This document shows positions 11,560 through 22,619 of a DNA stretch of 64,000 nucleotides, piece by piece; within the stretch, counting starts at the first letter, position 1, and the number at the start of each line of letters is the position of its first letter. The position numbers and the translations under genes were made by a program. The notes under the pieces are model-generated. The model ran no database searches and was not told the DNA's origin. It saw only the letters and a list, made by a program, of their open reading frames with translations. Source of the DNA: Gordionus sp. m RMFG-2023 (Eukaryota; Nematomorpha; Gordioida; Chordodea; Parachordodidae); contig NC_088778.1 of the NCBI RefSeq assembly GCF_954871325.1, positions 14,039,666 to 14,103,665 on the forward strand, in the 5' to 3' direction.

Positions 11560-12315
11560 TTGATACTATAACAATAATCTTTCCATGATTTAATATGTTT
11601 TAAGATAAATCTAAAATAGAGATGATTATTTCTATAATATTTAAGAAAAATCATATTCTTTTTTATTGAAATTGTATATTTTTTATCAACGAATCGCAAC
11701 ATATCCTTTTCAAATACCGATTTATAAGCTTTATTTGAATATACATAACGCGTTGATTATAAATGAGGGTTGATTTTAAAAAAAAATATATAAAAAAATA
11801 AATTAATAAGTACCAATGATATGACGTCACATGTCAATACGTACCGATGACCTTTCGTACCGATGATATGACATAACGAATGACGTAATTAGGACATCGG
11901 AAAATTAAAATATAGATAAATAATAAAATATTAAAAAATAAACTCTTTGCTTCTTTATCTTGTAAGTAGCTATAAAATAATTTTGAATTATTTTTTTAAA
12001 ATATTTTTTAAATTTTTATAATAATAATAAGAAGAAAAAGGATTCAAATTTAACACTTAAAATTTAATAATTTTTCAAGGGGTATCAGCTCCTCATAAAA
12101 ATTTTAAAAGGTTGCTCAGAATAAATAAACTAGTTGACGTGGGACTAGCCTCCCTCAAATACACACCTTATTATAATACTAATATCGTAATTTATTTATA
12201 AAGTTATGAAAATAGTCTTGAATAAATATTTTGAATATGTTTCTGTTTCCGTAATTGCATCAAAATACTCATTCTTAATATATTTAATTTTTAAATAAGT
12301 AAAAATAATTATTTT
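11560..12315. other. AT-rich intergenic DNA with repeated CGATGATATGAC motifs
   Basis: At 11812-11900 there are three related motifs, ACCAATGATATGACGTCA, ACCGATGACC and ACCGATGATATGACATAACG, with a palindromic TGACGTCA (cAMP-response-element type) at 11822. It may be a regulatory cluster upstream of the MAM candidate or a decayed element end. Otherwise nothing recognised. Confidence 0.3.
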
Positions 12316-12442
12316 ACGTGATACGTGATAAAAGCATTTTCGATCTCTGGTTATGGATACAACAGAGCTTCGCTAGGTTTTCCTCAAAAATCCATCAAAT
12401 TGGATAGTTAATTAAGGGGAGAAAAAATGAGGAGCCCTTCAG
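12316..12442 (+). repeat. ACGTGATACGTGATA repeat family, copy A (truncated)
   Basis: Starts with a duplicated ACGTGAT and shares blocks AACAGAGCTTCGCTAGGTTT, CCATCAAATTGGA and GAGGAGCCCT, in the same order and strand, with copies at 21912 and 42930. It ends about 60 bp before the LYRM4 start codon. Family identity is unknown; a SINE or retroposed RNA is possible. Confidence 0.7.
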
Positions 12443-12503
12443 TTTTTTAAATTAATGATAAAATTAATGCCTAATTGTGTTTTCAATAGTATGCATCCAA
12501 GCA

Positions 12504-12839
12504 ATGGCTACCAAAATAAAAGTATTAAATCTTTACAAGATGCTTTTAAGAGAATCCTCTAAATTTAAGACTTATAATTTTAGGTTTTTTAAAGAGTATA
12601 TTTATTATTTTTAATTTAGAGAATATGCTTTAGAAAGGGTCAAAACTTCATTTCATGAAAATATTAATATAATAGATAAAAATAAGCTTCAAAAATTATA
12701 TGAAGATGGAATCAAAAACTTGGATCTTTTACGAAGACAAGTTATTTTACAATTTGTTTATAAGCTACATTTAATTTAGGCCTTAATAAATCAGCTATAT
12801 GCCACAAATCCCTTGGTTATAGAACAAATGAATAAATGA
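12504..12839 (+). CDS. LYRM4: LYRM4/ISD11, iron-sulphur cluster assembly adaptor
   Basis: Small LYR-motif protein that binds and stabilises the cysteine desulphurase NFS1 together with acyl carrier protein in mitochondria. Three exons (12504-12583, 12620-12740, 12780-12839) join across introns of 36 and 39 nt with GT/AG borders, giving 86 residues (human about 91). Landmarks: VLNLYKMLLRESSKF (residues 7-21, LYK in place of LYR), TYNFREYALERV at the first splice, FHENINI, LLRRQ at the second splice, then NQLYATNPLVIE, which matches the conserved C-terminal QLYSTDKLIIE of animal ISD11. ATG 12504 gives an N-terminus like the family. The second intron is a multiple of three and has no stop until its final TAG, so unspliced RNA ends just there. 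Copy A of an interspersed repeat lies directly upstream. Confidence 0.9.
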
Positions 12840-13114
12840 TTACTATAGTCAAAAATAATTATGTTATTATTTACTTACAATGAGCAGTATATTTTTTATA
12901 TAATTAAGTAAATGCTTGAAACATGAACCACTGTCATAAAAAAAGGCTATAATAGATGAAAAGAAAGCTATACTATTATTAGATGTTTATATTATTCACA
13001 ATTTACACAATAAATTTGGAATTAAAATGATATAATATATGATAAAGAATATTTTAATTTAATGATGATAGCAAGATACAAAATTTTTATAAATATTTTA
13101 CTGTAATTTTTGAG

Positions 13115-13362
13115 ATGCATTGAACTTGTTATTAAACCTATATAATATAATACTTTTTAATGATCCAGATTCAACTTTTTTAAAGGAGCTAACCAAACAT
13201 TTATATAGTAATATTATGTCAAATCATTACTTTTGGCCAACCTTTCAATTTATAAATAGGTGCGTAAATATATTCTAGTTATACTAAAAACAAAATTTTA
13301 GCTCATTAGCAATTAGAGTACCTGAGATAAAGGGGATTGAAGTTACAAAATTGTTTTTTTAA
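13115..13362 (+). CDS. Unrecognised coding-like segment, two exons
   Basis: An open block (13115-13259) reads LFNDPDSTFLKELTKHLYSN, then MSNHYFWPTFQFIN, and joins through a 42-nt intron with GTGCGT/TTTTAG borders to SSLAIRVPEIKGIEVTKLFF and a stop at 13362. Residue composition and intron size fit the host genes. Weaker open stretches upstream (12943-13033, ending KKAILLLDVYIIHNLHNK; then 13029-13110) lie in other frames, so the gene may be decayed. Same strand as LYRM4, about 275 bp downstream. I do not recognise the family. Confidence 0.35.
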
Positions 13363-14362
13363 CCTTGGATGTTGAATAATAGTTTTAAATTAAAAGCTGA
13401 ATTGTTTTGAATATTGAATCTTAATAATTGTCAATAGATTATGATAGAGAATCAAGATTGATTATTTTAAAATATTGGTTATCTTATATCCATTTGGAAA
13501 TTAATATATTGAATATATTATTATATCCAATTTTTCAGGTTTTATTTTTTTTATAATAATTTCTTCAATTACAATTAGTATCACTGGGTAATTACTTTAA
13601 AAAATATTGTGAGTAATATATAAAAATGTATAAATGGCCCAATATGCAATGGTGTCATTATCTTTTATCTCAGCTCAGGTTTCCATTTTCTTATATTCAT
13701 TTTATATTGGGATTTGCAAACCCTGAGTATTTAAATTTCCTATTCTGTTAATTTCTTAATTTTAAATCATTTACTTAAGGTTATTTTTAAATTTATAATC
13801 GCCCGTAATCAGAAATGTATTTTAGCATATGGAGATTACACACATTAGATTTCAGACATTTTTGCCACAACTGATATTGGGATATGGAATCCATGTGGAT
13901 TCTGAATAGTGCTGTAAAGTAACGTCAAAAAAGTAACGCCATTCATTACCTTCATCTAAAGGTAATGGTAACGCGTTTCTTTTTTTGAGTAATGGTAACA
14001 CAAAACGTTACTTTACTCGTTACTTTATATTTTTTCTTAAAAAATATCAATAAAAAGAAAAACATATTTTATTGTATTATAAAAATTACTTTTATTTATT
14101 TTTTAATTCTTAATATTAATAATTTAAGACTGGTTTAATTCATATCAACAACTTCCAACATTTTTTTTAAAATTCTGGTTGTTAAATTATCAGTCGAAAT
14201 TAATATTCAATCAAAATTCAAAGTAAATATAATGATATTATTAATTTATTTATTTTAAAAGAATATTATGTCCATAGTACTTACTTCTTTAGATGAAGAA
14301 CATTTAACCCTTCCCTGGCCCCAATTTGAATTATATTTTAAATCAATTAAGAAGATTCCTGG

Positions 14363-15948
14363 TAGAGGTCTGCATTGGGCGGGTTTTTGGATAATATGCT
14401 TGCCCACTCAATGTTTAAAAATTTTTTTAACCCGCCTGCCCAGCTCGCCCATAGTTTTCAAAAAAAATATACCCGCCCACTCGCCCATTAATCTAAAAAT
14501 TTCCCGCCCGCCCATTAGTCAGAAATTTTTTACCTGCCCGCCCATTATTTATAAAAATTTTTTTACCCAAGCCTGCTATTTTAAGCATCTAATGGAAATA
14601 GTTTAAACATTACATCTCTATAAGTTTTATAATTTGGGAAATTACTATATTAAGCTTAAAAAATATTCAATTTAAATTATGGATAATTTATTTTATCATA
14701 TAAAATATTTATAAAATATAAATATAAAATAAATATTATAAGTAATTATAATGCAAAAATAATAATGAATCCACATTTTTGGGATTCAAACACGTTCTTC
14801 TTTGTTCTAAAAACCTTCCGGCAATGCTAAATTTTCTTTCAGAAGTAGCGTTTGGATACGTTGCGGCTAACTGTTGTAGCACAAGGTATGATCTTATTAA
14901 CATCCAATTTACCATATGTTGCCCCTAAGTCGGCAAATCTTTGTAAAATATTTATAAATCCAGGTCCTTGAACTGCTTGAAATGGCCTAAAAAAGATAAA
15001 AGAATAATGTATTAAATTAAAATACCTAATGTCTCTAGCGCAATATTCTACAAAATTCTCTATTAGACCAGATTTTATCATTTTGTTTAATTGAGAATTG
15101 TCTTTTTCAAAATATCCAGTTATTTTTTTATTATCTATCAAATCTTCATAATTTGCAGATGAACATTGATGCCGAAGGAAGAAGGAGGTGCCACTTTTGC
15201 TATTATATTTAAAGATGGACTCGCAATCATTGCAGCGAATCCAATCTAGCTTTTTGTCATTTTCATCAAAAATAATTTTAAATTGTTTCCACATAGACGA
15301 TTTAAGTTTATTATTATTATCTTCATTGTTTTTTATCTTATATAAATTATTTTTTATTTTCTTAGCAATCAATTCTTTATTCATATTTTAACATTAAATT
15401 AAAAAATATTATTTTGTTAAAATTATATTATAAAAAATAATATTTATATATTATATAAGAAAATAAAAATAAAAAGGGCAATATAAAGATAAACAATCAT
15501 TACTAAAATAAAATAACACAATGGAGTAATTTCATTATTCCCAAAAAAGGAAATTTTAATTTTCAATATCTAAAAAATTATATATTTTAAGAAAAAGTTT
15601 TATTTCATTTCCATAAAAGGAGATTTTAATTTGTTTATAGAAAAGTTTGTTTTTATTTGTAGAAAAAGTTTTTTTAATTGAAGAAAAAAGTTGATTTATT
15701 TTATAAAAAGTTATAAAGGCTTTTTATTTTTTAAGTTCGTAAGAACAATTTTTTATTAATTAAAATTTTTAATTTTTTTAACCCGCCCTCCCACCCATTA
15801 TCTAAATTTCTTAACCCGCCCGCCCACCCGCCCATTGTTAAAAATTTTTTTAACCCGCCCGCCTGCCCGTTATTAAAAAAATTTTACCCGCCCGCCCGCC
15901 CACTTAGATGGGCGGGCGGGCAGGAAACCCGACCAATGCAGACCTCTA
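14363..15948 (-). mobile_element. Internally deleted hAT, 1586 bp, TSD ATTCCTGG
   Basis: Termini TAGAGGTCTGCATTGG and the inverse CCAATGCAGACCTCTA, with perfect 8-bp duplication ATTCCTGG at 14355-14362 and 15949-15956. Both subterminal regions are packed with CCCGCCCGCCC-type motifs in an otherwise AT-rich element. It keeps only the N-terminal half of a transposase. A second member of the family lies at 55899-57034. Confidence 0.92.
14839..15384 (-). CDS. hAT transposase N-terminal half with BED finger (truncated)
   Basis: Starts MNKELIAKKIKNNLYKIKN. A BED-type finger follows: SSMWKQFKIIFDENDKK, then IRCNDCESIFKY (CxxC) and FFLRHQC (HxxC-like end). Further on, LIENFVEYCARDIRPFQAV is interrupted by a 39-nt intron (15025-14987, GTATTT/TTTTAG). 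The intron is a multiple of three without stops, so the unspliced frame also stays open. The protein ends after KIIPCATTVSRNVSKRYF, before the catalytic Asp segment, so it cannot catalyse transposition. It might still bind DNA. Confidence 0.7.
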   Translation of the reverse strand: MNKELIAKKIKNNLYKIKNNEDNNNKLKSSMWKQFKIIFDENDKKLDWIRCNDCESIFKYNSKSGTSFFLRHQCSSANYEDLIDNKKITGYFEKDNSQLNKMIKSGLIENFVEYCARDIRYFNLIHYSFIFFRPFQAVQGPGFINILQRFADLGATYGKLDVNKIIPCATTVSRNVSKRYF

Positions 15949-17697
15949 ATTCCTGGTACCAAGTTTACACTTGGTAAATGTAAATTATGTCCCAATGTAA
16001 ATATTTCAACATCAATGTCAAGTAGCTCAAACTTGAAAAAACATTTGAAGGTAAAAAATGAATTAATATAAAATTATTTTAAACATGTAAAAACTTAATC
16101 ATGAAATGATTTTGAAAAAATTTATTAAAATTTCATTATAGATTTTATTTTATTATTAGCATCTTATTATTAAACCATGTATTTATTTTAATGATAGTAC
16201 ACAATAAAATAAATTTGAAATGTATAAATTTTATACAGATTATTATATTAAAAATTTATTATACATAAATATTTTAAAAAGATTACAATAAAATTTAAAT
16301 ATTCTTGTTACTCATAATGGTATTTAAAAAAATATATACTAAAACAAATGATTATATTATCAAAATATAAATAACTTTTATTGCAAATTCAATACCTTTA
16401 TAAAAAATATATAAATATTATGACTAAGAATTTATTATAATTAAGTTTTGCATATAAAAATTTTAATACTAAAAAACATATTATAATCATATTGTAATTT
16501 TATTACTTAACTCTGAGATAGATTTGGTTATTTAACCTTTTTAAATTAGATAATGACCTTTCTTTAGTGCAGGTATTAATATGTAAGGTAATAAAATAAA
16601 ACTTTGATATTAGGCAGGGAATCTAAAGTGTAATTCACATGGAAAAAGTCTACAAGTCATTTTATGGTCTCAAAGTGTGCTCTATTCTCAAGATTTTTAT
16701 ATCAAAATTTGAAATTTCGTTTTAGAGAACTGAATTTAGATATTTTTCCTGATTCCTTTTTATATGATAATTCTGATCTGATAAAGATAAGAAATTGAAA
16801 AATTATCTTTGGAAATTATAATTTCAATTTTAATGTATTATTAGCTTAGTGAGGGATTAAAAATGCAATTAAATTTTTAAAAGATTTATCTTCAATTATT
16901 TTAGTTATTTTTTTTAAAAAAACTGGAATTAAAAATATTTAAATTAAAAAATTATAGACTATATATTCTTCAAGAATAAAAGAAATAAATCAAAATTTGA
17001 GCAGTAAAAAAAAATTGAAACCAATCAACACACAATCTTTGAGATTCAAAATCCATCTACCTCAAAGACAAAAATAACACAATCAATTGTTGATGAATTA
17101 GTTTTTAATTTTGTAATTGAAAAATTAAAACCATTTTCAATTGTAGAAAGCACTGCTTTTATTAATATTATCAAAAAATTGCAGCCATCTAAAAATGTGA
17201 TGTCTAGGCCTACTCTCATATTAAAAATTAACAAAGCATATGACACAATGACAAAGAAATTAGTGGATTTATTGTGTATCCCGAAAATTGTCTATACAGT
17301 GGATTCTTGGTGAGCTTATCATATATATAAAAATATATATTCTATAAATTGATAATATTGTCTTTAAAAAGTTCTTATTTAGGGATGGCGGTTCATTGGT
17401 TATACCCAGACACTCATGAGAGGGTTTTAGCCTGCTTAGCTTGTAGAAGGCTAAATCAAAAACATACATATGATTATCTAGCAAAAATAATCTTTGAAAT
17501 TTTTACCATAAGGATACAAAATAAAGTGACCTAATGCATTATCGATAATGCTCGAAATTATTTAAAAACCTTCAAGTAAAAAAAATTATATAATATATTT
17601 ATTAAAATTTTATTAGAGTATATGAACAAGGAGAGGAATCGGATGATGAAATAGTTCCTCTGCCATTATTTGATCTATTTGAAGATCAAAATATTAA

Positions 17698-17755
17698 TGA
17701 TAGTATTGTATACTTACCTAAGCATCTGATAGTATTGTATACTTACCTAAGCATC
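17698..17755 (+). repeat. 29-bp perfect tandem duplication
   Basis: The unit TGATAGTATTGTATACTTAC plus nine bases (CTAAGCATC) occurs twice without a mismatch inside the hAT transposase. Its length shifts the reading frame. Confidence 0.9.
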
Positions 17756-19172
17756 ATTCCTGTTCAGCACACACTTTAAATCTATTTAGAAAATGTAATT
17801 TTTGAAATGGTTTTATAATGGACATCGTTAAGTACCTTTTCAGTGTCAATAAGCTTTTGTGGAATAAACATGGGCAATCTTCTAACTGTGCAGCCATTTT
17901 TAAGGAAAATATGGGAAGATATTTAATTAAACCTGTTATAACAAGATGTAATTCTTTCTATAACTTTGTAATATTAATAAATAGTCTTATTATGGTGGAT
18001 TCCCAAAAATTTGATGAATTTTGCGACAAATTTGGATTATAGAGATTTTCAACGACTAGTCGTTCATAGATGAATATTGTATGGTTAGTGTTAATTAAAA
18101 TATGATATGTATATATATGATTTTATAGGTTATGGAACGATAGCTACGGCTCTTGCAATTTTAGAGAGCGAAGAAAATATGCATTTGGGATATCTCACTC
18201 CCGCTATAACCATTATAATATCAAAACTTAAAAAATTGGCTTTAAATAATTTTAAGTTTTATAAGCCGCTTATTGATTCAATCCTGGAAACCATAGATAA
18301 AAGGTATACAGTTCAAATATTGCTTATAATTTATATTTTTACTATCATATTTTCAATAGATTCAAACACATCTATGATGATGAATATATTATATCGGCAA
18401 TAATTCACCCACTATTTAAATTGGATTGGCCTTGGATAAAATTAGAGGTCAATAAAGAAAGAATGCTGGAACTTATTTCCAGTTTGAGAAAAGATATTGA
18501 TAAATAAAGAACAGGCTTGATTCTTTTATCCAACACACACACTAGAATATTTTCGGATAAAGATAAATTTTTTTTTGATGAGGAAGTGAATGAAGATCTC
18601 TGTGAAGATGATCCTTCAAGCTTTTTTCAAAATTATTTCCTTAAATATTTTTAATAAAATCCCTGAATTGAAAATTTTGTTTATTAAATATAACACCACT
18701 CTCCCATCCTCTGCGCCAATTGAACGTGTGTTTAGCACGGTGAAAGCTGTGTTGAGTATTAAGCCCTCATGCTTATCTGATCACAATTTTGAAAATCAAT
18801 TGTTGTTAAAAATAAATAAAAAATTGTTACATAAAGATGTTATATTATAATATATTATTTTTGTATAATTTTATTCATATTATAAATATATATGAAAATT
18901 TTATTATAAAAAGATCTAATCTTATATGTTCTTATAGTTTTATTTTATTATATATTGTCAGAAAAAAATTAATATTTTTTTGCATTATGCATTTAATTTT
19001 TTTAAGTAACGCATAGCCCGTTACTTTTTTGAAAAGTCGGTAACGCGCGTTCCTTTTGTAAAATGGTAACGGGTAAAGGTAACGCGTTCCATATTTCAGA
19101 TGTAACGAGTAACGGTAACGCTCTTTTTTGTAGTAACGTTTACAGTTCTAATTCTGAATCATCACAGTAGTG

Positions 19173-20655
19173 TGGTAAATTAGTTGGTTTTACACGACCA
19201 CGACCCTGGTTTTAGGTCGAAAAAATGAACCAAAACCAAATTCATCGACCCGAGCACCAACCCTAACACAGCATCGACCCGATTTATTTTATATAAATAA
19301 AAACATGATATTATTTAATATTGAAATGAAATTTTAATTATTTTTTATTATATTGAAAATGGTTTATGTTTTTTAAATGTAATTATAATATTATTTTAAC
19401 AATAAATTTGTGATTTTTCACGCCCAAAATTTTAAGCAATTGATAATTTGATAAGAATTTTAAATTTTGTAAATAAATCTTTTTTGAGAAATTCTTTTGT
19501 GAATTTTAATATAAATAAACAATCTTTTAGATGAATGAAATATTTTATAGTTTTTTTAATCATTTTTCTGAAATTATTTTTTAAGTATATTAAAAGAAGT
19601 TGTAATTTCTAAATAATTTATTAAGCATGCTTAAATAAAATTTCAGAAAAGATGTACCTTTGATAAGTGACAATTGTCATAATCGTTTTTTTTAAAGTTT
19701 TTTTAATTTTTTATGTCGCAAATTACAAATAATTAATATTGAAAACAAATTTAAATAAAACTTCAGTCAATATGTACCCTGGATAAGTGACAATTGTAAT
19801 AATCGTTAATTTTAAAGTTTTTTGAATTTTCTTTGTCGCAAATGGGAATATTGAAAACAAATTTAAATAAAACTTCAGTCAATACGTACCCTGGATAAGT
19901 GACAATTGTCATAATCGTTAATTTTAAAGTTTTTTGAGAGTACCAACACCAACTTTTATTATATTATTTTATTGTGACTGAATGTGAATGTTTTGTTGAA
20001 TTGTATTTTACATAGAGGACGAATATTTCAATATTAGCATAGACATATTCTTATTTAATATTAGATTTCGATTCCTTTTTCAAAAATTGTTCATTTCATC
20101 GACCCGAGCATGGACCGGATCACTTACTCCAAACAAACCTATTATTAGTTTATTGTAAATATTTTGCGCAATCATATTTTTATATATAGAGGACGAATAT
20201 TTCAATATTAACATGAAAAATAATCATATTTATTTAATATTATATACCTTTTTTAAAAAAATATTCTCTTATAATCTATAAATTAAAAATTAGAGACCGA
20301 GTAATTCAATTCCTTATTAATTATTGATATCGAATGAAATAATTATCTTCTAAGACCGGGAAAAATTTATTATAGGAATTTATCGATTTTTAGATATTTA
20401 TAATTCATATCATCAAATGAGGGTATTATATCTTTTGTAATAATTTTTGGGATCTCTAAAATTATAAAAATTGGCTAAGACTTAAACCGATTAGTTGAGT
20501 TGGCTCAGTAGTTCAGTTAAACGATATCTTTTGAGTTTTGATATTCATTTTTATTTATAGATAGGGGTCGTTAAATTACAAATAAACAAAATATAGACTA
20601 ATTAATCACTTAACAAACCACGACATTTTTTTTAATAAAACAATTATTTCTTTTT
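19173..20655 (+). repeat. Left arm of giant palindrome, with internal tandem units
   Basis: Contains repeated units. GTGACAATTGTCATAATCG-type blocks occur near 19668, 19785 and 19900 (spacing about 115 bp). Units beginning with CATCGACCCGAGCA or GAGGACGAATATTTCAATAT recur near 20010 and 20195 and continue past 20655 near 20750 and 20830. The right arm has fewer of these units, so the left side expanded after the arms formed or the right side contracted. Confidence 0.6.
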
Positions 20656-20679
20656 TAGGGATGTACCGATATTTCCCGA

Positions 20680-21911
20680 GCACCAACCAGAGTTATATTA
20701 ATGAACTGAATGTTAATATTTTGCTCAATTATATTTTTGTGCATAGAAGACGAATATTTCAATATTAACATATAAATATTCATATTTATTATTTAATATT
20801 TTATTCCTTTTTTGAAAATGGTTCCTTTCATTGATCCGAGCATGGACCAGAGCACCTACTCCAAACAATATTATATTATTGTGAGTGAATATTTTGCCCA
20901 ATCATATTTTTATGCATAGAGAACGAAATATTAACAGAAAAGTAATCATATATTTACTGTTGTTAATTTACTTGATTGAAACAGCTTATTTAAAATAAAT
21001 TAAAATATTTTCAGACTTAAAGGTAAAGGAGGTTGTTAGTAGTGCCTGCAAATAGGTATAACTGAGATCGCGTTTTAATAAATTGCAATGGGCTCAGGCC
21101 AAAAAAAATTGAATTTGCAGAGCTCCCTTAGGTAGAGTATAGTTATTTAACCATATTCAAAACTTTTGTGGGGTTTATACTTTATTGGATACCTATTTTC
21201 AATTTATAAAAAAAAAATTTCAGTTAAAATATTGAGCGTTTCTTAAATTGCAATGGGCTCAGTGGGGAAGTCATGGTCCTCTTGTTCAGGACTTTTTTGC
21301 CTTCCAAAAAAATGGTAAATTCTATGATCTAAAATGTCTTTTAAATTATACAATAGGATGCATGCATATATAATTAAATAAAAAATAAGTTATCTAAAAC
21401 CCTTCCTCTAATATTCTTATTATCACAATTTTCTTGACAAAAAAACTCCACAGTTCTATTTGAATTAACATTAAAAAATATATATTTGCAATATGTTTAA
21501 AATAAATATTAGACATATGTGAGTGAAAAAATCATTAATTCTTACATAACCCAAAATCTATTTTTAGAATTAATAGACCATTTTAAAATTTATAAGAACC
21601 AGAAAGTAACTCATAATATAACTGTAACTAATCACTAGTTATGTTTCAAAAGTAAATTTAAAACACTTCTTTTTATTAATATCCGTCAATTCAAAAATTT
21701 TAACAAAGTTCTAAAAAAGGATGTTTTTCAAAAATTATATTTATCGTCTGCCTTTTTATTTACTTAATTCTAAAATATTCTATTTTAAGTAAGTATTTTT
21801 TTTTCTTACTAAAAGTTTTCGTCATTTATATTATTTTTAGATAAAAACAAACGATATTCATTTTTGGGTTCAGTTGGGGGAGGGGGATTTTAATTATTAT
21901 TTTTTTTATTT
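20680..21911. other. Interior of the TACCGAT hAT, non-coding
   Basis: AT-rich DNA with further copies of the GACGAATATTTCAATATTA unit near 20748 and 20920, and two occurrences of AAATTGCAATGGGCTCAG near 21082 and 21245, 163 bp apart. No coding region seen. Confidence 0.4.
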
Positions 21912-22250
21912 ACGTGATACGTGATATATAGCGCTTTTGCCCTCTAACGTTGAAGATTCAACAGAGCTACGCTAGGTTTTCCTCATTTCCATCTAATTGG
22001 AACAATTTAATTTGGGTATAAAAATAAAAATATGAAGAGCCCTCCACACGTTTGTGGGCAAGCCGCACGTACTTGTAGGTACAACATTTAGAAAAATGTT
22101 GCTTAAACCTCTATAGGCTTTAATTTAGAAGGAGTGGGACAAAGAAAAAGCCTATACCCGAGAACTACAGTATAATTTAATTACTTTAAAGGTGGGTGAT
22201 GGCTGATTTTAAGCTTAATTTCTTTAATGTAAGTTATATCTGTAAATAAA
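21912..22250 (+). repeat. ACGTGATACGTGATA repeat family, copy B (about full length)
   Basis: Begins with duplicated ACGTGAT and AGCGC. Contains AACAGAGCTACGCTAGGTTT, CCATCTAATTGGAA, GAAGAGCCCTCCA, GTGGGCAAGCCGCACGTAC, an imperfect stem around TTGTAGGTACAAC and AGCCTATACCCGAGAAC. It matches copy C at 42930 in order and strand along about 300 bp. Confidence 0.7.
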
Positions 22251-22429
22251 TATGATTAAAATAAAATAATATTTACCACCGGATGAACCGAACCCCAAAA
22301 GGCCAATAATAATAATCAAATCTGATTTTTATCAAAAAAGGGATTTCTACCTTTTTGTTATTTATTTATATAAAAAATAAAATAATTTTTTTCAAAACGT
22401 TACTTTATTATAATTATTTGAAAATTAAT

Positions 22430-22443
22430 GGGGGGGGGGGGGG
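22430..22443 (+). repeat. Poly-G tract, 14 nt
   Basis: Uninterrupted G run in AT-rich DNA, followed by TGAATTAAGCC. Possibly the subterminal tract of another hAT end. Confidence 0.85.
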
Positions 22444-22619
22444 TGAATTAAGCCACTAAAACTTATGAATTTTATTTTTTTCGAATTTTATAAATAATAA
22501 ATAACTAATAAATTCTATTTATAGATCGAGATCATTAATTAATCTATTTTCATATAATAAATATATTAAAAAATTTGAAATAAATATTATTTAAATTATT
22601 ATCTAAAATTTATCGAAGA

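Larger units (their letters stand above)
14268..18850 (+). pseudogene. hAT transposase of the 5.2-kb element, multi-exon, decayed
   Basis: N-terminal BED zinc finger begins at 14268 (LTLPWPQFELYFKSIKK), is interrupted at its middle by the 14363-15948 element, and resumes at 15957 with a CxxC (CKLCPNVN) and SSSNLKKHLK. A DDE-region block at 17070-17311 reads VMSRPTLILKINKAYDTM to VYTVDSW. Next comes YLGMAVHWLYPDTHERV (17382-17430), then ACLACRRLNQKHTYDYLAKI. A Cys-His helix (CSAHTLNLF) lies near 17765. The dimerisation tail at 18670-18840 reads LPSSAPIERVFSTV, then NFENQLLLKINKK. A 29-bp tandem duplication (17698-17726 and 17727-17755) shifts the frame. Confidence 0.8.
13907..19150 (+). mobile_element. 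hAT transposon, 5244 bp, TSD ATTCTGAA
   Basis: Termini TAGTGCTGTAAAGTAACG and the inverse of TAGAACTGTAAACGTTAC are flanked by a perfect 8-bp duplication ATTCTGAA at 13899-13906 and 19151-19158. GTAACG motifs repeat through both subterminal regions (13925-14030, 19005-19135), as expected for transposase binding sites. It carries a decayed plus-strand transposase and a nested hAT at 14363-15948. Confidence 0.92.
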
